From Pseudomonas sp. SCA2728.1_7 (GTDB lineage Bacteria > Pseudomonadota > Gammaproteobacteria > Pseudomonadales > Pseudomonadaceae), in the NCBI RefSeq assembly GCF_018138145.1, contig NZ_CP073104.1:4097001-4161000 (forward strand): 64,000 bases of DNA, given 5' to 3'. Under the pieces are notes generated by a model. The model saw nothing but the letters and a program-made list of their open reading frames with translations, was not told where the DNA came from and made no database searches. This document shows, in pieces, positions 16,919 to 25,439 of the stretch. Both the position numbers and the translations under genes were made by a program. The first letter of the stretch is position 1. Each line of letters starts with the position of its first letter.

Positions 16919-18577
16919 TCAAGGCGAATGCGTTATGTCGGCCATATCATCCGACTCCAGCGCCCCGGTATCCGCCGTTTCCAGCACCACATACGCACTG
17001 CCGCAAAACAGCGAATTGAGCCGCTTCATATCGGCAATCAACTCCAGGTGCAACGAACTGGTTTCCAGACTCTGGACGATCTTGCGTTGCAAACGGCTGA
17101 CATGCGCATGGGCCAAACGGCGTTCCTGTGCGCGAAAACGGCGTTTCTCGCGCAGTAGCTGGCGGGCGCTTTCGCGGTCACCACTGAGAAACACCGACAG
17201 CCCCAAACGCAGATTAGCGATCAATTGCTGCTGCAACCCAGCCAGATCCTCCAGACCTTCTTCGGAAAAGGAGCGGCGCTGCGAAGTCTTCTGCTGCTGA
17301 ATCTTGCGCAGCATGCGTTCGATCAGGTCGGCAGCCAATTTGAGGTTGATCGCCAGCTCGATGATCTCGGCCCAGCGCCGACTGTCCTGCTCGCCGAGGT
17401 CTTCGCGGGGCATCTGCGCCAGGTACAGCTTGATTGCGCTGTACAGCGCTTCGACGTCATCGGTCAGCCGACGCATTTCCTGGGTGACAGCGGTCTGCTT
17501 GCCGCGCAGCACATCGAGGGTGGCGTCGAGCATGTTGTCGAGCAGATCGCCCATGCGCAGGGTTTCCCGCGCGGCATTGGCCAAGGCCAGACTTGGCGTG
17601 ACCAGCGCGGTAGCGTCGAGGTGGCGCGGTTTGGCAGTACCGTTGACCTCCGGCCGCTCCGGGAGCAACCACGCGCAGAGCCGCGCCATCGGCCCCACCG
17701 ACGGCAGCAGAATCAGGCAGCGCACGGTGTTGTAGAGCAGGTGAAAACCGATGACCATTTCCTGCGGGCTGAAATCGAGGCTGTCGATCCAGTGCACCAG
17801 CGGATCGAGCACCGGGATGATCAGCAGCAGGCCGATCAATTTGTACAACAGGCTACCCAGCGCCACTTGCCGGCCGGCGGCGTTCTGCATGCTGGTGCTC
17901 ATGAACGCAAGAATGCCGCTGCCGATGTTGGCGCCGATCACCAGACCAATTGCCACCGGCAGACTGATCACACTGGCACCGGCGAGAGTCGCCGTGAGCA
18001 GTACGGCGGCGAGGCTGGAGTAGGAAATCATCGCGAACAGCGCGCCGACCAAGGCGTCGAGGAGGATGTCGCCAGTCAACGAGGCGAAAATCACCTTCAC
18101 ACCTTGGGCATGGGTGATCGGCGCGGCGGCCTCGACGATCAGTTGCAGCGCGAGAATGATCAGCCCGAGGCCAATGGACACCCGGCCCATCTGCCCGAGG
18201 CGCGTCTGTTTGCGTGACAGAAAGAAAATCACCCCGAGGAAAATCAGCAGCGGCGACAGCCACGACAGGTCGAACGTCAGCACCCGTGCCATCAGCGCGG
18301 TACCGACGTCGGCGCCGAGCATGGTCGCCAGCGCCGGGGTCAGCGCCATCAGGCCCTGGCCGACGAAGGAGGTGACGAGCATAGCGGTGGCGTTGCTGCT
18401 CTGCACCATCGCGGTGACGACGATGCCGGCGACAAAGGCGAGCCAGCGCTTGGACATGTTCTGGCCAATCACATGGCGCAGGTTGGTGCCGTACACCCGC
18501 AGGATGCCGGTTCGGACGATGTGCGTACCCCAGATCAGCAGGGCGACGGCGGAAAGCAGATTGAGCAGGGTGAGCAT
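16919..18577 (-). CDS. Na/Pi cotransporter family protein with PhoU-like C-terminal domain
   Basis: A 552-aa membrane protein of the PNaS/NptA type. Two inverted repeats carry the QSS signature: VTAMVQSSNATAMLVTSFVG in the first and a degenerate MISYSSLAAVLLTATLAGAS in the second. Eight or more hydrophobic segments lie within residues 1-300. Residues about 330-540 form a helical PhoU-like cytoplasmic domain (LANAARETLRMGDLLDNMLD; DDVEALYSAIKLYLAQMPRE). It probably moves phosphate with sodium, but PhoU-fused members in bacteria are mostly untested and could be regulatory. The start ATG 18577 follows GGGATTTGT. No pst or pho genes are nearby. Confidence 0.88.
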   Translation of the reverse strand: MLTLLNLLSAVALLIWGTHIVRTGILRVYGTNLRHVIGQNMSKRWLAFVAGIVVTAMVQSSNATAMLVTSFVGQGLMALTPALATMLGADVGTALMARVLTFDLSWLSPLLIFLGVIFFLSRKQTRLGQMGRVSIGLGLIILALQLIVEAAAPITHAQGVKVIFASLTGDILLDALVGALFAMISYSSLAAVLLTATLAGASVISLPVAIGLVIGANIGSGILAFMSTSMQNAAGRQVALGSLLYKLIGLLLIIPVLDPLVHWIDSLDFSPQEMVIGFHLLYNTVRCLILLPSVGPMARLCAWLLPERPEVNGTAKPRHLDATALVTPSLALANAARETLRMGDLLDNMLDATLDVLRGKQTAVTQEMRRLTDDVEALYSAIKLYLAQMPREDLGEQDSRRWAEIIELAINLKLAADLIERMLRKIQQQKTSQRRSFSEEGLEDLAGLQQQLIANLRLGLSVFLSGDRESARQLLREKRRFRAQERRLAHAHVSRLQRKIVQSLETSSLHLELIADMKRLNSLFCGSAYVVLETADTGALESDDMADITHSP

Positions 18578-18766
18578 ACAAATCCCCTGTAGTAGCAGCG
18601 CCCCAGAGGGGCAAGTGGACGGTACCGCGCGGTTTCTACGTTTTTGATACTTAAGCTGTAGTTGGCTAACGGTCTGGGCGCCAGCATTGCACAGCTAAAG
18701 TGTGGATTGAAACAAAAGTGTCATGAAAAGCGCTTCATACACCCACCTGAATCCACCACAAACAAA
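18578..18766. other. Gap upstream of the Na/Pi transporter gene
   Basis: Together with the REP doublet that follows, this makes a gene-free stretch of 305 bp. I see an AT-rich part near 18640-18720, likely the promoter of the minus-strand Na/Pi gene, and no clear Pho box or other operator. Confidence 0.4.
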
Positions 18767-18856
18767 TGTAGGAGTGAGCCTGCTCGCGATAGGGCCATCA
18801 GCCTCAACATTGATGTTGACTGACAGACCGCTATCGCGAGCAGGCTCACTCCTACA
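18767..18856. repeat. REP doublet (REPIN), head-on type, copy 5
   Basis: Direct and inverted copies of the REP unit. The spacer contains its own perfect inverted repeat, TCAACAT-tg-ATGTTGA. It lies 26 bp from the terC-like stop codon. Confidence 0.85.
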
Positions 18857-18882
18857 AGGGGTGTTGCCTGAAGACTACCGGG

Positions 18883-19650
18883 TTACTGGCCCGGGATGTC
18901 CTTGCGCAGTTTCACCGGGTCTTGCTGCTGCTTTTTCTTGGCCATCGCGCCGCGCAGCTTGATGTTGATCGCCTCAACCGCCAGCGAGAACGCCATGGCG
19001 AAGTAGACGTAGCCCTTCGGCACATGCACGTCGAACGACTCGGCAATCAATACGGTACCGACCACCAGCAGGAACGACAGCGCCAGCATCTTCAGCGACG
19101 GGTGCTTGTCGATGAACTCGCTGATCTTGCCCGAGGCCAGCATCATCACCAGCACGGCCACAACGATCGCCGCAACCATCACCGGCACGTGGGAAACCAT
19201 GCCCACGGCAGTGATCACCGAATCCAGCGAGAAGACGATGTCGATGATCGCGATCTGGATGATGGTGTAGAGGAAGTTGCCGCCCTTGCCGCCGGGGGTG
19301 TCATCACTCTCATCTTCGCCTTCCAGCGCGTGGTACATCTCTTGCGAGCTCTTCCACAGCAGGAACAGACCACCGAAGAACAGGATCAGGTCGCGACCCG
19401 AAATGCCTTGGCCGAACACTTCGAACAGGTCAGCGGTGAGGCGCATGACCCAGGTGATCGACAGCAGCAACAGGATGCGGGTGATCATGGCCAGGCCAAG
19501 ACCGAAGATCCGGGTGCGCTGCTGCATGTGCTTGGGCATGCGGCTGACCAGGATCGAAATCATGATGATGTTATCGATGCCGAGGACGATTTCCAGGGCG
19601 GTCAGGGTGAAGAAGGCAACCCAGATTTCGGGGTTGGTCAGCCATTCCAT
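18883..19650 (-). CDS. TerC family integral membrane protein
   Basis: A 255-aa polytopic protein of the TerC family. Conserved acidic residues sit in membrane segments: LEIVLGIDNIIMISILVSRM at the start and DIVFSLDSVITAVGMVSHV in the middle, and the C-terminal VHVPKGYVYFAMAFSLAVEA is typical. Family members export metals such as manganese, often loading secreted enzymes, and some are linked to tellurite resistance; which applies here is not clear. A polar loop (EGEDESDDTPGGKG) separates two halves. There is no ter operon around it and I see no yybP-ykoY-type riboswitch in the short upstream gap. Confidence 0.9.
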   Translation of the reverse strand: MEWLTNPEIWVAFFTLTALEIVLGIDNIIMISILVSRMPKHMQQRTRIFGLGLAMITRILLLLSITWVMRLTADLFEVFGQGISGRDLILFFGGLFLLWKSSQEMYHALEGEDESDDTPGGKGGNFLYTIIQIAIIDIVFSLDSVITAVGMVSHVPVMVAAIVVAVLVMMLASGKISEFIDKHPSLKMLALSFLLVVGTVLIAESFDVHVPKGYVYFAMAFSLAVEAINIKLRGAMAKKKQQQDPVKLRKDIPGQ

Positions 19651-19679
19651 GTGTATTCCTTTGAGCGATTGTTAAACCG

Positions 19680-19714
19680 AAAAAGGTCCGGGCTTCAAAC
19701 CGCGAAGCCAGGAC
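19680..19714 (-). terminator. Intrinsic terminator after the CitMHS transporter
   Basis: Read on the minus strand, GGTCCTGGCTTC, a 7-nt loop, GAAGCCCGGACC and TTTTT form a 12-bp stem (one mismatch) with a T run. It separates the citrate transporter from terC. Confidence 0.8.
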
Positions 19715-19735
19715 CCGAAACGGTGAGTCTTGGGC

Positions 19736-21043
19736 TTATAGAGTGCTGAACACCGGGAAAGTCCCCAACAGCAGTGCAGCAATCAGGATGCAGATACACA
19801 CCAGGATCGCCCATTTCAGGGTGAAACGCTGGTGATCACCGAAATCAATGCCGGCCAGAGCCACCAACAGATACGTCGATGGCACCAACGGGCTCAGCAA
19901 GTGGACGGGCTGACCGACGATCGAGGCACGGGCCATTTCCACTGCGGTGATCCCGTAGTGACTGGCGGCTTCGGCCAACACCGGCAACACGCCATAGTAG
20001 AACGCATCGTTGGACATGAAGAAGGTGAACGGCATGCTCACCAGCGCCGTGATCACGGCCAGATACGGGCCGAGAAAATCCGGAATCACTGCCAACAGGC
20101 TCTTCGACATCGCATCGACCATGCCGGTGCCGGACAGGATACCGGTGAAGATACCCGCCGCAAAGATCAGCCCGACCACTGCCAGCACGCTACCGGCGTG
20201 AGCGGCGACGCGATCCTTCTGCATCTGCAGGCAAGGGTAGTTGACGATCATGGCAATACTGAACGCCACCATGAACAGCACCGGCAACGGCAGCAGACCG
20301 GCGATCAGGGTGCACATCAGGCCGAAGGTCAGGGCGCCGTTGAACCAGATCAGTTTCGGACGGCGGGCATCCGGGAACTGCGACACGCTGATTTCGCTGT
20401 GATCGATATCATCGCCAACCAGATGCAACTCACCTAGACGCGCACGTTCACGTTTACCGTAGAAATAAGCGATCAGCAGAATCGCCACCACACCCGCGGC
20501 CATGGCCGGAATCATCGGCACGAAAATGTCCGACGGATCGACATGCAACGCACTCGCGGCACGGGCAGTCGGGCCGCCCCACGGGGTCATGTTCATCACG
20601 CCACCGGCGAGGATGATCAGACCGGCCATGATCCGCGGGCTCATGCCAATGCGGCTGTACAGCGGCAGCATGGCGGCCACGCAGATCATGTAAGTGGTCG
20701 CGCCGTCACCATCGAGGGAAACGACGAGCGCCAGTACGGCGGTGCCGACCGAAACCTTCAGCGGGTCGCCCTTGACCAGTTTGAGGATCTTGCGCACGGC
20801 CGGGTCGAACAGGCCGGAGTCGATCATCAGGGCGAAATAGAGAATGGCGAACATCAGCATCACGCCAGTCGGCGCAAGCTTGGTAATGCCTTCGAGCATC
20901 ATCGGGCCGATCTTCGGCGCGAAACCACCGAACAAGGCGAAGACAATCGGGATGATGATCAGAGCGATCAGCGCGGACAGGCGCTTGGTCATGATCAGGA
21001 ACATGAACGTGATGACCATGGCGAAGCCAAGGAAAGTCAGCAT
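19736..21043 (-). CDS. CitMHS family citrate-metal:proton symporter
   Basis: A 435-aa inner-membrane carrier with about 11-12 hydrophobic segments, of the CitMHS/CitM-CitH family, which imports citrate complexed with divalent metal. Characteristic segments include MLTFLGFAMVITFMFLIMTK, VVSLDGDGATTYMICVAAML, MNMTPWGGPTARAASALHVD and FFMSNDAFYYGVLPVLAE. ATG 21043 follows a good Shine-Dalgarno (TGGAGTATTCCC). A 130-nt leader contains a 26-codon reading frame with a CA motif at its start (see 21095-21175), which suggests catabolite control by Hfq/Crc. No dedicated two-component system is adjacent. Confidence 0.9.
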   Translation of the reverse strand: MLTFLGFAMVITFMFLIMTKRLSALIALIIIPIVFALFGGFAPKIGPMMLEGITKLAPTGVMLMFAILYFALMIDSGLFDPAVRKILKLVKGDPLKVSVGTAVLALVVSLDGDGATTYMICVAAMLPLYSRIGMSPRIMAGLIILAGGVMNMTPWGGPTARAASALHVDPSDIFVPMIPAMAAGVVAILLIAYFYGKRERARLGELHLVGDDIDHSEISVSQFPDARRPKLIWFNGALTFGLMCTLIAGLLPLPVLFMVAFSIAMIVNYPCLQMQKDRVAAHAGSVLAVVGLIFAAGIFTGILSGTGMVDAMSKSLLAVIPDFLGPYLAVITALVSMPFTFFMSNDAFYYGVLPVLAEAASHYGITAVEMARASIVGQPVHLLSPLVPSTYLLVALAGIDFGDHQRFTLKWAILVCICILIAALLLGTFPVFSTL

Positions 21044-21094
21044 GGGAATACTCCAGGCGTAGCGCGGCTAGTTAAATGAGCAGATCGGACGGGA

Positions 21095-21175
21095 TCAGCG
21101 CAGAACGGCAAGCACGAGACGTACGGGCGGAGTTGAAGCGAGGAGGCGGGTTACAGAGGACATCAGAATCACCAT
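21095..21175 (-). CDS. Possible 26-aa leader peptide with Hfq/Crc-type CA motif, upstream of the citrate transporter
   Basis: On the minus strand an ATG at 21175 opens 26 codons (MVILMSSVTRLLASTPPVRL...), ending in TGA at 21095-21097, 51 bp before the transporter start. Immediately before and over the start lies AACAACAACAATGG, which fits the AANAANAA catabolite-activity motif bound by Hfq with Crc. No canonical Shine-Dalgarno is visible, so translation is uncertain. It may be a regulatory upstream frame, or only the motif may be functional. The rest of the 322-bp gap (to 21365) shows no other gene. Confidence 0.4.
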   Translation of the reverse strand: MVILMSSVTRLLASTPPVRLVLAVLR

Positions 21176-21365
21176 TGTTGTTGTTAATTGGGCCGTCCGT
21201 GCGAGATATCACACGCGTTGGCCAACCGGTCTGTTGCCGGAAGTGGAGGCGATCCTAATCGCGCAAGCTTTCAGCTACCTTTCGCTGCAGAAAGCTTTGA
21301 ATGAACGGTCAACCGGCCGTCGGATGCGAACCAGAGTCAATAAACACGGGAAGGGGAGCTTCGAA

Positions 21366-21767
21366 ATGAACGAATTGCACAGCGGCGGCTGCCATTGCGG
21401 ACACATTCGTTATCAGTTCAGCGGAGCGTTGCACGACATCGCCCACTGTCATTGCTCGATTTGCCGCAAAGTCAGCGGCGGGATTGTCACGACGTGGATC
21501 ACCGTGCCGGCGGTGAGTTTTCAATGGCTGGCCGGTAAGCCCGCGCGTTATGACTCATCCGCCAGTTGCGCGCGGTACTTCTGTGCGCAGTGCGGCGCGC
21601 AACTGGCGTTGGTGACGCGGCTCAGTCCCGAGAGCATCGACGTGACCATCGCCACGCTGGATCACCCGGAACTGGCGCCCGCCGAACGGCATATCTGGAC
21701 GGACAGCCAATTGCCCTGGCTGCATCTGGACGAGCATCTACCGGGTGAAGCCGAAGAAACGATTTGA
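21366..21767 (+). CDS. GFA (glutathione-dependent formaldehyde-activating) family zinc protein
   Basis: A 133-aa Mss4-fold zinc protein. Cysteine pairs are GGCHCGHIRY near the start, AHCHCSICRKVSGG, and CARYFCAQCGAQLAL: the standard GFA pattern with two zinc sites. The family includes an enzyme once thought to join formaldehyde to glutathione, but most members have unknown substrates. ATG 21366 follows the Shine-Dalgarno GGGAAGGGGAG; the open frame upstream to 21234 is ignored because of that site. It converges on the next gene with no intervening base. Confidence 0.88.
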   Translation: MNELHSGGCHCGHIRYQFSGALHDIAHCHCSICRKVSGGIVTTWITVPAVSFQWLAGKPARYDSSASCARYFCAQCGAQLALVTRLSPESIDVTIATLDHPELAPAERHIWTDSQLPWLHLDEHLPGEAEETI

Positions 21768-22094
21768 TTAAAAAATAGACAGATCCAGCGGGCGAATCGC
21801 GCCCATCCAGATCGCGTGCTCAGTGTGGTCGAGCAAGTCATTCCCCGTGTCCGGATGCAGAAACACCACCAGGCCTTTGCGATTCAGCGCCAGCCACGGC
21901 AGCACATCGGCAATCAGGTCGGGGCCGAAGGCCAGTTGGCAACTCCAGTCCGGGTGCGGGCCGACCGGGCGTTCGTGGACGCGGCCCATTTTCAACGGAA
22001 ACAACTGCGCGGCCTGCTCGCACAAGGCCCGCGCCTGCGCAATGCTGCTGGCGTCAAAATAGACGTGGGCGTGATAACCCTTGATCGCTTGCAT
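21768..22094 (-). CDS. DOPA 4,5-dioxygenase family protein
   Basis: A 108-aa protein of the DOPA-dioxygenase-like family, a small ferredoxin-like fold with His metal ligands: YHAHVYFD at residues 7-14, HERPVGPHPDW in the middle and VFLHPDTGNDLLDH near the end. Fungal and plant relatives open catechol rings extradiolly in betalain synthesis; the bacterial substrate is unknown. It ends at the base next to the GFA stop codon on the opposite strand. ATG 22094 has the moderate Shine-Dalgarno AGAGGCTTTCCG. Confidence 0.85.
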   Translation of the reverse strand: MQAIKGYHAHVYFDASSIAQARALCEQAAQLFPLKMGRVHERPVGPHPDWSCQLAFGPDLIADVLPWLALNRKGLVVFLHPDTGNDLLDHTEHAIWMGAIRPLDLSIF

Positions 22095-22176
22095 CGGAAA
22101 GCCTCTGAATCGGTTCGAACCCTCGGCGTTGCCCGTATGTCACACGCCATACAAGGGATAAGAAAAGGGATCAGCC

Positions 22177-22839
22177 ATGAAAAATGCCGAAACCCCGGCG
22201 GTAAAAGTGGTGCTCTATGGTGCCATGAGTAGCTTGGGCAGCGCGTTGATGGCTGAGTTGCTGCGCCGTCAGCACGAAGTCATTGCCATCCTCGACGATT
22301 TGACCGCACTGGCACCGCGTCCGGGTTTGCGCACCAAAACAGGCGATTTGTTCGACTCGGAGCGGATCAATCAGAGCGTGGCCGGTAGTTCGGCGGTCAT
22401 CTGTTTATTGGATGCGCCGGGGTTGCCGTTCAGCAGCGATCAGGTGGAACGGGCCGTCGTGCTCGGCCCGGTCGAACAGGTGCTGGCCGTCGACGCACTG
22501 GTCGATGGGCTGCAAGCGGCCAATGTGTCGCGGCTGTTTCTGGTGGGGGATTTTGCCGTGCTCGATGAGCCGGATGTCGATGATCGCCTGCAACGTCACG
22601 CCGCCGAGGAAATACGTGAAGCCGTGCAAAGCAGTCCGCTGCACTGGACGCTGGTCAATGCGCCCCATGGCGTGGCCGGGCTGACGATTGAGCATTTCAG
22701 TCAGGTCGGCGGCAATCTGGAACCGGGTCTGGCCGAACCGCTGGAGCGATTGAACCGCGTGGCGGTGGGGATTGCTGATGAGCTGCGGTTGAATCTGCAT
22801 GTGGGTCAGCATGTGAATTTTGTGGCGGTCAGCGAATAG
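22177..22839 (+). CDS. NAD(P)-binding, NmrA/SDR-like protein
   Basis: A 220-aa Rossmann-fold protein. The N-terminal beta-strand and nucleotide loop read KVVLYGAMSSLGSALMAELLRR, a variant of GxxGxxG. Then come IAILDDLTAL, a GDLFDSERINQSVAGSSAVI motif like the NmrA 'DxxD...V' region, and LFLVGDFAVL. There is no clear YxxxK catalytic pair, so it may be a sensor or isomerase-like protein rather than a dehydrogenase. The reaction is unknown. ATG 22177 follows AAGGGATCAGCC. It ends 4 bp from the convergent LysR gene. Confidence 0.75.
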   Translation: MKNAETPAVKVVLYGAMSSLGSALMAELLRRQHEVIAILDDLTALAPRPGLRTKTGDLFDSERINQSVAGSSAVICLLDAPGLPFSSDQVERAVVLGPVEQVLAVDALVDGLQAANVSRLFLVGDFAVLDEPDVDDRLQRHAAEEIREAVQSSPLHWTLVNAPHGVAGLTIEHFSQVGGNLEPGLAEPLERLNRVAVGIADELRLNLHVGQHVNFVAVSE

Positions 22840-22843
22840 GCCG

Positions 22844-23794
22844 CTATACGGCAATGGAAGGCAGCGCGAGTCCATTGAGGGATTTTGCGCTGCTCGCCTG
22901 TTCCGCCATCAGCCAATCAACAAACTGCTGAATCAACGCGCCCCGGCGTTTGCGTTGCGGGAGCACTACGTAATAACCGAGGCGCGACAGGGTCGTTTCG
23001 GCGATGGGCCGGCACAGCAAACCCTGACTCAGCAAGTTATCCACAAGGTGGCGCCAGCCAATCGCCACGCCTTGACCGCCAATCGCCGCTTGAATCAGCA
23101 GCGTGTAATTATCGAAGCGCAATTGCCCCGGCGCCGGCGGTGTATTGATACCGAGTTCACGGAACAGACCACTCCAGTCAAACCAGTTGCTGCTGTTTTC
23201 CCCGCGCAGGTGCAACAACGGAAACTCCAGCAACGCCTGAGCAGGCAGGGGCAGGGCGCGATCCTTGAGCAATTGCGGACTGCACACCGGGAACACTTCC
23301 TCGCTGAACAACCAATGGCTTTCACCCTGTTTAAAGCGCCCGTCGCCAAACAGGATCGCCACGTCGATATCGGGGCGCAGCATGTTGTGGTTGCGTTCAC
23401 TGGTCACCAGGCTCACGTCGACCTGCGGATTGGCTTCGTGAAAACGGTGCAAGCGTGGCATTAACCAATAAGCGGCGAAGGCAAAATCGGTGGCAACTTG
23501 CAGGACCTCGTGTTGCTGTTGTGCGCTGATCGCGCTCAATCCTGCGTCGATGTTCTGCAAACCAAGAGTAACTTGCTCAAACAGTATCGCGCCGACTTCG
23601 GTCAACTCGATCCCTCGGTAAATCCGATCAAACAGCCGCGTGCCGAGCTGTTCTTCCAGCCGTTTGATCTGCTGACTGATCGCCGGTTGCGTGGTGCCAA
23701 GCTCAACCGCGGCAGCAGTGAAACTGCGCTGCCGAGCCGCCGCTTCGAAGGCGCGGAGCAGGTCGAGCGACAGATCACCCAAGGCTTCATACAT
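22844..23794 (-). CDS. LysR-family regulator of choline-O-sulfate utilisation
   Basis: A 316-aa LysR regulator. The N-terminal helix-turn-helix is LRAFEAAARQRSFTAAAVELGTTQPAISQQIKRLEEQLGTRLF, interrupted by no gap; the C-terminal half is a substrate-binding domain (PQVDVSLVTSERN; DIDVAILFGDGRF). It is divergent from betC with a 114-bp gap, the usual layout for an activator and its target. A palindrome, ATAAGC-TGT-GCTTAT, overlaps its own start codon, so autoregulation is likely. In P. aeruginosa and P. putida a LysR gene sits in the same position next to betC. The inducer is presumably choline sulfate or choline (inference). Confidence 0.88.
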   Translation of the reverse strand: MYEALGDLSLDLLRAFEAAARQRSFTAAAVELGTTQPAISQQIKRLEEQLGTRLFDRIYRGIELTEVGAILFEQVTLGLQNIDAGLSAISAQQQHEVLQVATDFAFAAYWLMPRLHRFHEANPQVDVSLVTSERNHNMLRPDIDVAILFGDGRFKQGESHWLFSEEVFPVCSPQLLKDRALPLPAQALLEFPLLHLRGENSSNWFDWSGLFRELGINTPPAPGQLRFDNYTLLIQAAIGGQGVAIGWRHLVDNLLSQGLLCRPIAETTLSRLGYYVVLPQRKRRGALIQQFVDWLMAEQASSAKSLNGLALPSIAV

Positions 23795-23807
23795 AAGCTG
23801 TGCTTAT
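23793..23807. promoter_or_regulatory. LysR-type palindrome at the betC-regulator divergent gap
   Basis: ATAAGC-TGT-GCTTAT is a perfect inverted repeat and contains the T-N11-A pattern of LysR operators. It overlaps the regulator's ATG (23792-23794) and lies about 100 bp upstream of betC. Confidence 0.6.
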
Positions 23808-23908
23808 CCTAGTCATTGTCCGGCACGGGCTTTACCGGATTCAGCATGGGCTCCATGCTCGATCGCAGCAATGTCGCATAAATATTCACTATGGAATGCC
23901 GCGATCAC

Positions 23909-25423
23909 ATGAAGCGCAAGAATATTCTTTTCATCATGGCCGATCAGATGGCCGCGCCAATGTTGCCGTTCTACGGCCCTTCGCCGATCAAATTGCCCAA
24001 TCTTTCCCGCCTCGCCGAACAAGGCGTGGTGTTCGACGCCGCTTACTGCAACAGCCCGCTGTGCGCGCCGTCGCGTTTCACCCTGGTCAGCGGCCAGTTG
24101 CCGAGCAAGATCGGCGCTTATGACAACGCCGCTGATTTCCCTGCCGATGTGCCGACTTACGCCCATTACCTGCGCCGCCTCGGCTACCGCACCGCGCTGT
24201 CGGGCAAGATGCATTTCTGCGGCCCCGATCAGTTGCACGGCTACGAAGAACGCCTGACTAGCGACATCTACCCGGCCGACTATGGCTGGGCAGTGAATTG
24301 GGATGAGCCGGATGTGCGGCCGAGCTGGTATCACAACATGTCCTCGGTGCTGCAGGCCGGACCGTGTGTACGGACCAATCAGCTGGATTTCGATGAAGAG
24401 GTGGTGTTCAAGGCGCAGCAGTATCTGTTCGATCATATTCGCGAGGACGGCGACCAGCCGTTCTGCCTGACCGTATCGATGACTCACCCACACGACCCGT
24501 ACACAATTCCCAAGGCTTTTTGGGATTTGTACGACGATGCCGAAATCCCGTTGCCTACAACGCCGGATCAACATCAACTCGATCCGCACTCGCAGCGTTT
24601 GCTCAAGGTTTACGACCTGTGGGACAAGCCACTGCCTGTGGATAAGATTCGCGATGCGCGTCGGGCGTACTTCGGTGCGTGCAGCTATATCGACGCCAAC
24701 GTCGGCAAACTCCTGCAAACACTGGAAGAAACCGGGCTGATCGATGACACGATCATTGTGTTCTCCGGTGACCACGGCGACATGCTCGGCGAAAAAGGTC
24801 TCTGGTACAAAATGCACTGGTACGAAATGGCTGCCCGCGTGCCCCTGTTGATAAGTGCGCCGGGGCAGTTCGAGTCAGGCCGCGTCAGCGCTGCCGTGTC
24901 GACCGCCGATCTGCTGCCGACCTTCGTTGAACTGGCCGGCGGCACGCTGGAACCAGGCTTGCCGCTGGACGGCCGCTCACTGGTTTCACACCTGCAAGGG
25001 CAGGGCGGTCATGACGAAGTGTTCGGCGAATACATGGCCGAAGGCACCATCAGCCCGTTGATGATGATCCGTCGCGGCACCTACAAATTTATCTACAGTG
25101 AAAACGACCCTTGCCTACTCTTCGATGTGAGCAACGATCCGCGTGAGCTGGAAGAACTCAGTCAATCGCCGCAACATCGCCAGCTATTCGACGATTTTCT
25201 CGCCGAAGCGCGGGCCAAGTGGGACATTCCGGCGATTCACCGCCAAGTCCTATCCAGCCAACGGCGCCGGCGCTTTGTTGCCGACGCGCTGACCATCGGC
25301 AAGCTGAAGAGCTGGGATCACCAGCCGCTGGTGGACGCCAGTCAGCAGTACATGCGCAACCACATCGACCTCGATGATCTGGAACGCAAAGCACGTTATC
25401 CACAACCCTGCCAAAACCAATAA
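23909..25423 (+). CDS. betC: Choline-sulfatase
   Basis: This enzyme hydrolyses choline-O-sulfate to choline and sulfate in the cytoplasm, supplying choline for glycine betaine. It is a 504-aa type I sulfatase. KNILFIMADQMAAP carries the first metal Asp. The formylglycine site is LCAPSR (Cys near residue 52), matching CxPxR, and VFSGDHGDMLGEKGLWYK carries the other metal ligands. The C-terminal choline-sulfatase region ends RKARYPQPCQNQ. I prefer ATG 23909 (MKRKNILF), which matches the length of other BetC proteins; ATG 23891 adds MECRDH and has no better Shine-Dalgarno. It is followed 16 bp later by the choline-binding protein gene, in the same direction. Confidence 0.93.
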   Translation: MKRKNILFIMADQMAAPMLPFYGPSPIKLPNLSRLAEQGVVFDAAYCNSPLCAPSRFTLVSGQLPSKIGAYDNAADFPADVPTYAHYLRRLGYRTALSGKMHFCGPDQLHGYEERLTSDIYPADYGWAVNWDEPDVRPSWYHNMSSVLQAGPCVRTNQLDFDEEVVFKAQQYLFDHIREDGDQPFCLTVSMTHPHDPYTIPKAFWDLYDDAEIPLPTTPDQHQLDPHSQRLLKVYDLWDKPLPVDKIRDARRAYFGACSYIDANVGKLLQTLEETGLIDDTIIVFSGDHGDMLGEKGLWYKMHWYEMAARVPLLISAPGQFESGRVSAAVSTADLLPTFVELAGGTLEPGLPLDGRSLVSHLQGQGGHDEVFGEYMAEGTISPLMMIRRGTYKFIYSENDPCLLFDVSNDPRELEELSQSPQHRQLFDDFLAEARAKWDIPAIHRQVLSSQRRRRFVADALTIGKLKSWDHQPLVDASQQYMRNHIDLDDLERKARYPQPCQNQ

Positions 25424-25439
25424 TGTTAAGGGGAAGTCC

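Noticed and set aside
18857..19735. A manganese (yybP-ykoY) riboswitch for terC
   Set aside because: The gap before the terC start is only about 85 bp and is taken up by a terminator; no riboswitch motif was visible.
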